Shown here: positions 29,561-36,998 of the stretch, in pieces
Layout of the letters: each line of letters starts with the position of its first letter
Numbering within the stretch: the first letter of the stretch is position 1
Assembly (NCBI RefSeq): GCF_014646135.1
Contig: NZ_BMMW01000002.1
Span: 434,001 to 498,000, forward strand
DNA from: Nocardia camponoti
GTDB taxonomy: Bacteria > Actinomycetota > Actinomycetes > Mycobacteriales > Mycobacteriaceae
DNA length: 64,000 nucleotides
Direction: 5' to 3'
Program-made: the position numbers and the translations under genes
Notes under the pieces: model-generated
The model's database searches: none
What the model was told of the DNA's origin: nothing
The model's input: the letters and a program-made list of their open reading frames with translations, nothing else

Positions 29561-31417
29561 TCAATCTGTGGACTGGGTCGTTGTGCGCGGCGTGGGGCGG
29601 AACGCGCGTTGGTGGTGGTAGCCGAGGATGAACTGCTCTTGTTGGCGGAGGTTGTTGCGGGCGGGAAGTTCCTCTGCCGCGTCGACGACGTTGTACAGGG
29701 CAGTCAATCGATTCGCGTAGTAGTAGGCGATCGCAGGCTTCTTGCGCCGTTTGATCTTCGAAATCCAGGCGTCGGCCTCAATACGGCCTTGAACCAGCGC
29801 TACGCGCGGTGCCGCGACGGCACTGCGGAAGTACCGATTGGCGAAGGTGCTGTTGACGCCGTCGCGGTCCTGGGTGTCGGTGTCCTGTTCTGTCGTCGAG
29901 GATGTGGCCTCGGCGTCTGGCGGTGTCCACGTACTGTGTGCCGCGCGCTGGGTGTCTTCCAGTAGCGCAAACAGTCGTCCCGCAAGATAAGCGGGGTCGC
30001 GACGTTCGAGATCCAGACCTGGCGACATTGGTTTCTCCTGGGCGTGCTGTGGGCTGCGGTTGAGTGCGAGTTTGATCAGCGACGCGCGCACGTCGTCGAC
30101 TCGGCCGTCGTTGCGAATCCGATGTAAAAGGTGGGTGCGCATTCCGATCGAGATCGGACTTCCCATCAGAGCGGCCTGGGTGAGTTCGATGAGCGCCTTG
30201 TCGAATCGGTCAGCGTTCTTGACGCCGAATTCGGCGTACCGGTTCGTGCTGTTGTCCCAACGTCCCAGTACACGCGCAAAAGCACCGAGTGGATGCCACT
30301 GACGGCCAGCCTCGATGAGGGTGCCGTCGCTCTTGATCTTCGGGTTCGGGAAGCGTGGAGCGATGCGGTGGTCCTCGAACCAGTCGGCGATATTGCGGTC
30401 GTGGCTGGCGGCTTCGGGTGATTCGCTGGCCAATGCCATGTCGACCCATTGCCGCACCATGACACGGGATACGTTGCCGCTAACCGCCATCCAACAAAAC
30501 CTCGTGTTGGCGCGAGTTCGAGTCGGCTTGCCCTGATGGACGGAATTCATGAGTTTCAGCACGCGATCAGGATTGGGATCGCGTAGCTCACCGGCGTAGG
30601 ACGTTTCGTCGGGGTTGCTCACCCACCAGGCCAGACGGGTGTCCTGACCCGAGTAGGTGAGGGAATGTTCCGAGGACAGGACCGATTTCAGCCCCGCCAT
30701 CGCGCGGTCAGCGCACGTCAAGCAGATTGGCGTGTAGGCGAGTTGATGCTCAGTCAGGTCATAACCGAATACTCGCGCATTAACGCTAACGAGTGTGGCT
30801 TCGTTGGTCGCGCCAGGCACTAGCGACTGTGGGACTTTGACTGGGATATTGCGGGCGAGGTCACGGACCTGTCCACACACCAAACAAACTCCAGGCGCCC
30901 CGGTCGACTTGCGGGCGGCGACGTCAGCTGCCCAGAACGTCGCGGCGGTCGGGCTCTGATAGGCCGGCACCCCGTCGACCACGAGGAGAACGCCATCCTT
31001 ACCGTTTACCTCGGTCATATCAATGCCAGACAACCAGGACGATCGATACAGCTCGACCAAGAGGTGCGGTACAGGATCTACCGCGTGCTCCACCGACTGC
31101 GCCCACCGACGAATCAGCTCGACAAACTCGGCATGACACCGTGCAGCCCTTGCAACCTTCGCGGGGTCCTCGGTTCGTCCGAGAACATATTGGGCGTCAT
31201 CAGCACCCAAGTGCGCCAACACATTCACTGTCCGGTCCGAGGTCGGTGTGGTGTGCACGACCCCAGCCCCGGAGTCTCCTGCGCGGGTCAACACGACGGA
31301 GACGATGACACCCTCACGCGTTCGAACGTCGAGAAGGTGCCGGTATCTACGCTCGCCAAAGAACGCGGGCGAATCACCATTAATCGCCGCCTGTTCGACC
31401 AACCGTGTGAGCAACAT
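29561..31417 (-). CDS. cas8c: Cascade large subunit Cas8c (Csd1, type I-C)
   Basis: Large subunit that recognises the PAM and recruits Cas3; in type I-C the gene also encodes the small subunit Cas11c from an internal start near the 3' end. The 618-residue protein begins MLLTRLVEQAAINGDSPAFFG, typical for Csd1. The CVCG-type sites (CLVCGQVRDLARNIPVKVP, CLTCADRAM) and HQGKPTRTRANTRFCWMAV match the family. Its ATG overlaps the cas5 stop (TGATG). An internal start for Cas11c is expected in the last third; the ATG giving MSPGLDLERRDPAYLAGR (about residue 495) is a good candidate by comparison with other I-C loci (inference). Confidence 0.95.
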   Translation of the reverse strand: MLLTRLVEQAAINGDSPAFFGERRYRHLLDVRTREGVIVSVVLTRAGDSGAGVVHTTPTSDRTVNVLAHLGADDAQYVLGRTEDPAKVARAARCHAEFVELIRRWAQSVEHAVDPVPHLLVELYRSSWLSGIDMTEVNGKDGVLLVVDGVPAYQSPTAATFWAADVAARKSTGAPGVCLVCGQVRDLARNIPVKVPQSLVPGATNEATLVSVNARVFGYDLTEHQLAYTPICLTCADRAMAGLKSVLSSEHSLTYSGQDTRLAWWVSNPDETSYAGELRDPNPDRVLKLMNSVHQGKPTRTRANTRFCWMAVSGNVSRVMVRQWVDMALASESPEAASHDRNIADWFEDHRIAPRFPNPKIKSDGTLIEAGRQWHPLGAFARVLGRWDNSTNRYAEFGVKNADRFDKALIELTQAALMGSPISIGMRTHLLHRIRNDGRVDDVRASLIKLALNRSPQHAQEKPMSPGLDLERRDPAYLAGRLFALLEDTQRAAHSTWTPPDAEATSSTTEQDTDTQDRDGVNSTFANRYFRSAVAAPRVALVQGRIEADAWISKIKRRKKPAIAYYYANRLTALYNVVDAAEELPARNNLRQQEQFILGYHHQRAFRPTPRTTTQSTD

Positions 31418-32052
31418 CAGCCGACCTCCGCCGAGGCAACCGCGATCCCGTGACGAGGAACTTCCATGACGCCGTGATCGAGCACGGCTTGAAACCACGT
31501 GAACGACTTACCTTGTGGGCCGTGCGTGATCCCGTGCAGCATCAGCCCGAAGTCGGCGGACATATCAATCGGAACCGCATCGCCGGGCTCGGCGAAATCG
31601 GCAGGGAACTCCCGTGTTCCCAGATATGGACGTGAAAAGCATTGCCCACGAGCAACTCTGCGGCGGAATTGATCCCGATAGGCAGCTTCAGGTTTGTCAG
31701 CGTGCGGGCGCCGGTCGATGTGCGCGTTGATGCGATAGGCCACATCACGCAGGCACAGCGCGTTTCGCTGGACTCGGTGACTGGCGGTGTCAACCCGACG
31801 CCGTCCCCGCACTGCCTCGTCCAACGACACCAAATCCGTTGTCTCGTTGCGCCTAAGGCTGAATTGGCGGATCGGTTTGAGTACCTCGATCCGCGTAACC
31901 CGATAGCGGAACTCGGGTTTCCAATAAATCGCCTCCAGCACTCCAACCGCAGCAGTGGGCGTCATCAGCGGATAAGACACCCGTTCCACCGCCAGCTCCG
32001 GCCTCGTGAACAGCGCAGCCGGACCCGATACGTCAACCACGAGCGCCACCAT
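31417..32052 (-). CDS. cas5c: crRNA-processing endonuclease Cas5c (Cas5d, type I-C)
   Basis: In type I-C, Cas5 replaces Cas6: it cuts the repeat hairpin at its 3' base and then caps the crRNA handle. The 211-residue RAMP protein runs from MVALVVDVSGPAALFTRPEL through YPLMTPTAAVGVLEAIYWKPEF to a C-terminal DHGVMEVPRHG. A ribosome site AAGGAGG lies 2 nt from the ATG at 32052 and 5 nt from the next codon (GTG, 32049), which may be the real start. Longer frames to 32175 include no family sequence. Its 5' region contains the predicted target of the orphan guide (32067-32085). Confidence 0.95.
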   Translation of the reverse strand: MVALVVDVSGPAALFTRPELAVERVSYPLMTPTAAVGVLEAIYWKPEFRYRVTRIEVLKPIRQFSLRRNETTDLVSLDEAVRGRRRVDTASHRVQRNALCLRDVAYRINAHIDRRPHADKPEAAYRDQFRRRVARGQCFSRPYLGTREFPADFAEPGDAVPIDMSADFGLMLHGITHGPQGKSFTWFQAVLDHGVMEVPRHGIAVASAEVG

Positions 32053-32066
32053 TCCTCCTTCTGTAC

Positions 32067-32085
32067 TTCGCTTTACTCGTAGCGC
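32067..32085 (+). promoter_or_regulatory. Predicted Cascade binding site (TTC PAM plus partial protospacer) upstream of cas5
   Basis: TTC at 32067-32069, the usual type I-C PAM, is followed directly by GCTTTACTCGTAGCGC. The guide that follows the orphan repeat reads GCTTTGCTCGTTGCGC, so 14 of the first 16 positions match. The two mismatches are at guide positions 6 and 12. Beyond position 16 the match decays. The site is 15 nt upstream of the cas5 start and overlaps a perfect 10-bp palindrome, GTAGCGCTAC (32079-32088). A weak -10 (TACGCT, 32107-32102 on the minus strand) lies just upstream. Confidence 0.65.
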
Positions 32086-32255
32086 TACAGCGCTGGGCGA
32101 CAGCGTAGCATCGCCTCTCGGTATTGGTTCGAAAATTCCTCTAGCGCACCGTCTTTCATCCCCGATGCACTGCACGACATGATGCAGGACGCCACCGACA
32201 AGTTTCGGCGGGTGTAGTCAAGGAGCCGCGACAGCGAATGACGTAACTGTGGCAT
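32085..32255 (-). CDS. Possible small ORF between the orphan guide and cas5
   Basis: A 56-residue frame starting at ATG 32255 (MPQLRHSLSRLLDYTRRNLS) and ending inside the predicted Cascade target site. It is rich in Arg, Ser and Cys, with no recognisable domain and no clear ribosome site. In CreTA systems a guide RNA represses a neighbouring toxin, so a small product here is worth noting. The sequence itself gives no positive evidence for translation. Confidence 0.2.
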   Translation of the reverse strand: MPQLRHSLSRLLDYTRRNLSVASCIMSCSASGMKDGALEEFSNQYREAMLRCRPAL

Positions 32256-32270
32256 GAGCGAGCGCACGGG

Positions 32271-32361
32271 TCGGCCCGGCGGCTAGCCGGGTCCGATCGT
32301 GTTCAGCCGCGCAACGAGCAAAGCGTTGAGATCCCCGCCGGCCATGCTTAGTCGGCGCTGC
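32271..32361 (-). ncRNA. Orphan degenerate repeat plus guide: candidate CreR-type Cas-regulating RNA
   Basis: A lone 37-nt element (32325-32361) matches the array repeat at 25 of 37 positions. The terminal 10 nt that form the crRNA handle (GTTGAGATCC on the plus strand) and the outer 9 nt (CGGCGCTGC) are intact, the 5-bp CGCCG/CGGCG stem base is kept, and one stem pair changed from T-A to C-G. Changes are confined to the middle. On the minus strand a spacer-sized stretch follows (32324 down to about 32287), then a repeat-like half (32281-32271, 10 of 11 identical to the repeat's stem side). A hairpin of 8 bp with one bulged base (32273-32294) could protect the 3' end. The guide matches a TTC-flanked site at cas5. 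Confidence 0.7.
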
Positions 32362-32362
32362 C

Positions 32363-32381
32363 GCGTGCCACGTGGGCACGC
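32363..32381. other. Inverted repeat between cas3 stop and the orphan repeat
   Basis: GCGTGCC and GGCACGC (7-bp arms, 5-nt loop) sit 4 nt downstream of the cas3 stop and 1 nt before the orphan repeat. There is no T-run, so it is a weak terminator at best. It may instead be an operator or an RNA processing/stability hairpin separating the cas3 message from the guide RNA. Confidence 0.4.
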
Positions 32382-32384
32382 ACG

Positions 32385-34691
32385 TCAGAGAACCGAGTCG
32401 AAGTCGCCTTCGTCAATACCGACTCCCCGGCATGTTTGTGCGTCCCAATCGTAGCTGCCATGCCACACGCCCAGATCGCCAACCACGGGTGTGATCTGCG
32501 CGCGCACATCCGTGCGCGCGGCGATAATACGAGGCAATTCGACGATCCACGGCTGCAATTCCCGCAACGTGCCAGCGGATATGACTGTGCCGCTAGACAA
32601 TTGGGCCACCATGGCATCTATCGCGGGCTGGTGCGCCTCGTCGGGCACAACGACCGGCACCGAGTCATCGTCGATCATCCGGAAGGCCTTCTTCCGGTTG
32701 CGTTTCCCGCCCCTGCCCGGGTCAATGAGCGGACCGTCCGCGACCGACCTGTAGTCCAGCTTCTGCCGATAATGCTGGATCGTCTGCCCCGCGTTCCAAT
32801 ACCTGCGGTTGGTTGGTCGGTGGTCGAGCTGGAGTTGGGCGTAGAGCTCGGTGTAGTAGCGAGCCAGGACACGTTGGTCATCGAGTTCCGCAGCTCCCTG
32901 CCCGAAATGGATCGAGGTGAGCCCGCAAGCCGCTTCATATTCCCTCGGTCGCTTGCCGTCGACGGGATCGAACACCACGACTCGTCCGCCCTCAGCGATC
33001 TCTCCATTGCGGTTGGCTCGGCCGCCAGCCTGCTGGATAGAGTCGGCGGGCCCGAGTGCTCGCCACACCTCCGGAAAACTGACGTCCACGCCAGCCTCTA
33101 CCAGGGTGGTAGCCACGACAACAGCGGGTAGCTGGGCTGAAAGCTGCGTGATTACTCTGTCGAGCACCGCCCGGCGATGCGCTGGTGCCAGCCTTTTCGA
33201 CAGGTGGAAAGTGTCGATATCCGCGCCCGTGAGTAGCTGGTAGAGGGTCCTGGCATCGGCGATCGAATTGACGATGGTCAGTACCTGTTTCTTGCCCGCG
33301 AGTTCGTGCGCAACCTCTGGCCAGGCCATCCTGGTCGTAAGTCGAAGGTCGTAGGTTACTCGCCGGGCCCGCTCGAACAATGACTGCGGATCCTCGATGA
33401 TCTCGTCAATGACGAGCGGTCCGCCGTCGGTGCCGTACTTCCACACCGAAAGTGACTGAAACTCGGGCTGAGTGGCCGAGGTGAGCAGCACCGTAGTCCC
33501 GAACTGTTCGACCAATGTGCGCAGCGCGCTCAGCATTGGCAGCAGCAAGTGCGGTGGGAGCGCTTGCACCTCATCCAAGATCAACACACTGTTGGCGAGC
33601 CGATGGACCTTGCGTATCTGCGAAGGTTTGCGCCCGAACAACGATTCGAACAACTGCACGTTGGTCGTCACGACGAACGGCGCATCCCAATTCTCCGCTG
33701 CGAGGCGGGTCCAGCGATCGTTTCGAGTCGCTTGCGTGGGCGTCTGGGCATCGTCTTCTGCGTCGAACCGGACGCTGGAGTGATGCTCAAGCACCACGGG
33801 ATCGTCGTCGGTGTCGAGCAAGTCGCGATAGGTCGCCGCGTTCTGCTCGGTCACGGTGGTGAACGGGACAGCCACAATCACTCTCGACTTGCCCCAGCGC
33901 GCCGCGTGCCGCAGCCCAAAGATGCCCTGTGCGAAGGTCTTGCCCAGGCCGGTCGGCGCGGCCAATCGGAAAATGCCAGGCGCGCGGTCGGCTGCCGCCA
34001 TAGTCGCCTCGTATACCTGTGCCCGCAACTGATCAGTCCGCGACGGCACGACAACGCCAGGGTTACGCGCAGCTATCCGCGCCAGGCGACGCTGTTCAAA
34101 CCGATCAGCCAAAGCCACCATATCCGCTGGCGGCGCCACCTGCGGTCCGGAAAGGCCGCGCTGGTGCGCGCCAGTATCGAGGTGATCGGCGTCAACCAAC
34201 GCTGAAAACACGAGCCGCACACCGACTTCCCGCGTCATCGGGTCCTTGTTCCACCCTGCGGGCACGAGCTTATCGCCCTCAATTATCCCCAGTGCTTCGG
34301 GAACCTCATCAAGAAATCGATGCACGACCTCGCCGTATTCGCCCTCAGGGTCGGCATCGAGTAGGTCCTCAAGATCGTCAAGTGCGGTCAATCCACCGTG
34401 ATGACCCAACACCGCCATCGACGCGTAATCGGCCGCCGGATGCACCATCCGGGCACCCGTTTCCTTATGGGGGACTCCGACAGCGTTCCTGGTCCCCTCG
34501 ACTATGAGCAGCCTCGACTGCCACGCGCACGCGGCCTTGCCCGCGTCATGAACCAGGCCCAACGCGTAGGCCAAATCCCCTGCGCCAAAGCCTGCAGCGA
34601 ACAGGCGAGCCGTCGCTGCCGTCGACCGGCAATGTTCGGCCAGACCGTGACGAGCACCATAAGGATTAACACTGTGCGCCCACACCGACAT
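32385..34691 (-). CDS. cas3: CRISPR nuclease-helicase Cas3 (type I-C)
   Basis: Effector that unwinds and degrades DNA marked by Cascade. The 768-residue protein has an N-terminal HD nuclease domain (HGLAEHCRST, GLVHDAGKAA, LGHHGGL) and an SF2 helicase core with Walker A RLAAPTGLGKTFAQG, the DEAD-type box LILDEVQALPPHLLL, motif III TSATQPEF, and motif VI QQAGGRANRNGEI. Everything needed for activity appears intact. Unlike many I-C operons, 332 bp separate it from cas5, so it may be a separate transcription unit. No good Shine-Dalgarno precedes the ATG; a -10-like TATGGT lies 6 nt upstream. Confidence 0.97.
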   Translation of the reverse strand: MSVWAHSVNPYGARHGLAEHCRSTAATARLFAAGFGAGDLAYALGLVHDAGKAACAWQSRLLIVEGTRNAVGVPHKETGARMVHPAADYASMAVLGHHGGLTALDDLEDLLDADPEGEYGEVVHRFLDEVPEALGIIEGDKLVPAGWNKDPMTREVGVRLVFSALVDADHLDTGAHQRGLSGPQVAPPADMVALADRFEQRRLARIAARNPGVVVPSRTDQLRAQVYEATMAAADRAPGIFRLAAPTGLGKTFAQGIFGLRHAARWGKSRVIVAVPFTTVTEQNAATYRDLLDTDDDPVVLEHHSSVRFDAEDDAQTPTQATRNDRWTRLAAENWDAPFVVTTNVQLFESLFGRKPSQIRKVHRLANSVLILDEVQALPPHLLLPMLSALRTLVEQFGTTVLLTSATQPEFQSLSVWKYGTDGGPLVIDEIIEDPQSLFERARRVTYDLRLTTRMAWPEVAHELAGKKQVLTIVNSIADARTLYQLLTGADIDTFHLSKRLAPAHRRAVLDRVITQLSAQLPAVVVATTLVEAGVDVSFPEVWRALGPADSIQQAGGRANRNGEIAEGGRVVVFDPVDGKRPREYEAACGLTSIHFGQGAAELDDQRVLARYYTELYAQLQLDHRPTNRRYWNAGQTIQHYRQKLDYRSVADGPLIDPGRGGKRNRKKAFRMIDDDSVPVVVPDEAHQPAIDAMVAQLSSGTVISAGTLRELQPWIVELPRIIAARTDVRAQITPVVGDLGVWHGSYDWDAQTCRGVGIDEGDFDSVL

Positions 34692-34697
34692 TCGTCA

Positions 34698-34703
34698 ACC
34701 ATA
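34698..34703 (-). promoter_or_regulatory. Putative -10 element for leaderless cas3 mRNA
   Basis: On the minus strand TATGGT is followed by 6 nt and then the cas3 ATG, the spacing expected when transcription starts at the A of ATG. Absence of a ribosome site supports this. The -35 region is not convincing. Confidence 0.35.
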
Positions 34704-35054
34704 ACCACATCGCTGACTGGGTCGTCCCGGTGAGTCTGGAGACTCCCGGGTGCATTCTCGAACTGACGCGTCGGACATCCGCGCTATTCGCTACTTGAAC
34801 CGAAGGACGGTTGGCGTAGCGGACCAGACCGCGGGTTCCGATGAGGCCGGGCCGATCATCCTCTAGAACGACTCCAGAGAATTCGTGCCCACAGAATAGA
34901 TTCGGGTCCGGCGATTCGATGATGAGAACGCTGTCCAATCAAAGATCAAGCCAGGGAAATTCGGGGCGTCCCTTAGCGAGCATTCCGTGTGCGACGGTGA
35001 TGTCGACGCCATCAAGAACTTTCTTGTCGCCGTATGCCTTTCGCGTCCGGCTGC
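34704..35054 (-). pseudogene. Degraded coding remnants upstream of cas3
   Basis: About 500 bp between cas3 and gtrA hold no intact gene. On the minus strand two short stretches look protein-like: one frame ending at 34939 reads KAYGDKKVLDGVDITVAHG, resembling the start of an ABC-transporter ATPase, and another frame (about 34870-34935) reads CGHEFSGVVLEDDRPG, which resembles zinc-dependent dehydrogenases. They are in different frames and interrupted. I treat the stretch as eroded gene debris at the edge of the CRISPR-Cas island; the family hints are tentative. Confidence 0.3.
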
Positions 35055-35206
35055 GCCGATTGCTGCAGTTTTCATGGGAATGACTTTCGCGCCACCGTCC
35101 GACGCGAACCTGACGCATCGCCTGACACCGCCGACACGGCTCGGTGCGGGTTGTGTGTCAGGGCGAAATCAGCGTGGTGTCAGCGCCTTTGGCGAGAGTT
35201 TGGCTC

Positions 35207-35659
35207 ATGACCGCCACCATGTTCGTCCCGCAGCCCGTCGCCATGCCGACCTTCGCATTGCCTGCTTTCTTGCGGGGCGACCACCCGTTGGCGCAGTTGC
35301 TCCGCTTCGCGGCCGTGGGCGGTACGAGCAACGTGGCCTACTTACTTGCGTTCGTAGCCTGCGACGCTTTGGGCCCACTGTGGGCGAACGTGATCGGCTC
35401 AGTAGTGAGCACGGTGGTCGCCAACGAACTCCACCGTCATCTGACCTTCCGAGCGCGCGAATCGGTGACATGGCTGCGCGCGCAGCTACAGGGCGGCGCG
35501 ACGGCCTTAATCGGCTTATTGATCAGCACAGCAGGCTTGACCCTGTTATCCACCGCAGCCCCCGCGTTGCCCGCGCTTGCCCAGGCAACAGCGGTCTTGG
35601 CGCTGAGCGCAGCAGTGGGCCTACTGCGCTTCGCCGCACTACGCACCCTGGTCTTTTGA
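35207..35659 (+). CDS. GtrA-family membrane protein
   Basis: Small polytopic protein with four hydrophobic segments. It has the GtrA pattern LLRFAAVGGTSNVAYLLAF near the first helix, the loop NELHRHLTFR, and a final helix ending RFAALRTLVF. GtrA proteins help move polyprenyl-linked sugars or act in cell-wall polysaccharide assembly. The frame is open from 35144; ATGs at 35207 (MTATMFVPQP), 35219 and 35243 are possible starts and none has a strong ribosome site. A transcription terminator for the opposing tRNA gene follows the stop. Confidence 0.85.
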   Translation: MTATMFVPQPVAMPTFALPAFLRGDHPLAQLLRFAAVGGTSNVAYLLAFVACDALGPLWANVIGSVVSTVVANELHRHLTFRARESVTWLRAQLQGGATALIGLLISTAGLTLLSTAAPALPALAQATAVLALSAAVGLLRFAALRTLVF

Positions 35660-35661
35660 CG

Positions 35662-35690
35662 AAAAAAGACCCGGCCTGCTGACCGGGTCT
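35662..35690 (-). terminator. Terminator for tRNA-Ala
   Basis: An 8-bp stem (AGACCCGG at 35667-35674 with CCGGGTCT at 35683-35690) is followed on the minus strand by six T (complement of 35662-35667). It lies 5 nt downstream of the mature tRNA 3' end. Confidence 0.85.
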
Positions 35691-35695
35691 TGAAG

Positions 35696-35768
35696 TGGAG
35701 CTAAGGGGAATCGAACCCCTGACCTTCTCGATGCGAACGAGACGCGCTACCAACTGCGCTATAGCCCC
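35696..35768 (-). tRNA. tRNA-Ala (anticodon CGC)
   Basis: A 73-nt cloverleaf on the minus strand: acceptor GGGGCTA/TAGCTCC with one G.U pair, D-arm GCGC...GCGC, anticodon arm TCTCG-TTCGCAT-CGAGA with anticodon CGC, T-arm AGGGG-TTCGAAT-CCCCT, discriminator A. CCA is not encoded. It decodes GCG alanine codons. Confidence 0.97.
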
Positions 35769-35869
35769 GTGCGGTGCGTTTCCGAACCGCGCTGTGAAAC
35801 TGTATCAGGCGGTGCGCCCAAGTTCCCAATCGGTACCCTGACCTGCAAGTTTATTAGACTTAATCGCGG

Positions 35870-36862
35870 CTACTCGCCTACAGCGCGGTCCAGATCCGCT
35901 ACCCGGTTGCGGACCGCTCGTGCGGTTGCCGGATCGAAGATCGGAAGGTTACGGAACATCGGGTCCTCGTCGTCGCTGTCGAGCAGCGTCGACCGACGAC
36001 GCAGGGCGCGCGCGGTGTCGCGGTCCATCGTGCGACCGGTGCTCGCGGTGGTCGGAACCTCTTCGTCGTCGCCTTCCACATACCGTCCACGGTGCAGACG
36101 TGCGGCGCGGCGGCGGCGGATTTCCTCCTCAACCGTCACCTGCTTGCGCAGGTATGCCAGGTAGCTCGCCAGCGCGACCACGCTGAGCCCGCATGCCCAC
36201 CAGAACATGGCGTTGATGATCAGCCCGAGCGCGGCGAACAGCGTGGCGCCGATGACCAACGCGAGTACCGCGCGCTGCCGGAACGTGTAGCGGGCGGCGC
36301 GGGCCATCGCGTCGGCTTCAGGGTCGAAGCCGCCACGGCCGCGGCGGTCGGGCACGAAGTCGGGATCATCGACCGTGCGGCGACGCTCCTTGCCAAGGTC
36401 ACCCAAGCGGGCGGGAACACGCGACTTCGCCTCGTCGCTACTCGCGTCGCGCGAGTCCGACGGCTCGGGCGTGCTCACGGATTCATCAGCGGCAGCTTCG
36501 CGTGCCGACTCATCGACATCAGCCGACACACTCTGCTCGGCAGCAACACCCTCTTCGAGTTCGGTTGCGGCACTGGACTTCTCATTGTCGCTGCCGACAT
36601 CATCGGCCGAGGTCGTCATCGAGTCCTCCGAATCACTACGGTGGGGCCGCCTACTCAAGACGCGCGGGCGGTAGTCGGGGTCGCTGTCATGGCTACCCGC
36701 ACCGATCCGAATCCGTCGCCGCGCGTCGCCACGGTGCAATACGCGCGTGGCAAGGGCAGCGTCGGTGGTCCGGCGGATGCGGGGATGACGGTCGGCCATG
36801 ATCGGGAACAGGACGAAGACCCACAGCACTACCAGTCCGATCCACAGGATCGAATTGGGCAT
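35870..36862 (-). CDS. glpR: Divisome membrane protein GlpR/SepX (Rv0996-like)
   Basis: In Corynebacterium the homologous membrane receptor recruits the gephyrin-like Glp to the FtsZ ring, and SepX does a related job in Streptomyces. The 330-residue protein starts MPNSILWIGLVVLWVFVLFPM-like with one N-terminal membrane segment and DRHPRIRRTTDAALATRVLHRG. A long acidic Ser/Glu-rich linker follows, then two closely spaced membrane helices (AVLALVIGATLFAALGLII, FWWACGLSVVALASYLAYL) and a basic cytoplasmic tail. The ATG at 36862 is chosen on family starts; an ATG at 36871 follows GGGAGGTG too closely. The gene lies three genes from glp and galU, the typical corynebacterial grouping. Confidence 0.88.
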   Translation of the reverse strand: MPNSILWIGLVVLWVFVLFPIMADRHPRIRRTTDAALATRVLHRGDARRRIRIGAGSHDSDPDYRPRVLSRRPHRSDSEDSMTTSADDVGSDNEKSSAATELEEGVAAEQSVSADVDESAREAAADESVSTPEPSDSRDASSDEAKSRVPARLGDLGKERRRTVDDPDFVPDRRGRGGFDPEADAMARAARYTFRQRAVLALVIGATLFAALGLIINAMFWWACGLSVVALASYLAYLRKQVTVEEEIRRRRAARLHRGRYVEGDDEEVPTTASTGRTMDRDTARALRRRSTLLDSDDEDPMFRNLPIFDPATARAVRNRVADLDRAVGE

Positions 36863-36998
36863 CGCGGTCATCACCTCCCGTCCCCGCCTGCACGTTAACC
36901 ATCTGTGGACACACCACCGACGTCCGTAGGTTAATTCGGACGCGCCCGACAATGTGACAGGCGCGCCGTGCACACCTGCCACATGAGTAACAGAAATT

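Noticed and set aside
35546..35554. TTATCCACC, a one-mismatch DnaA box in gtrA
   Set aside because: Single, imperfect and inside a coding region; not comparable with the paired perfect boxes.
35660..35770. tRNA-Ala as integration site of the CRISPR-Cas island
   Set aside because: No integrase and no repeated tRNA 3' end was found near the array or cas3, so there is no direct evidence of tRNA-targeted insertion.
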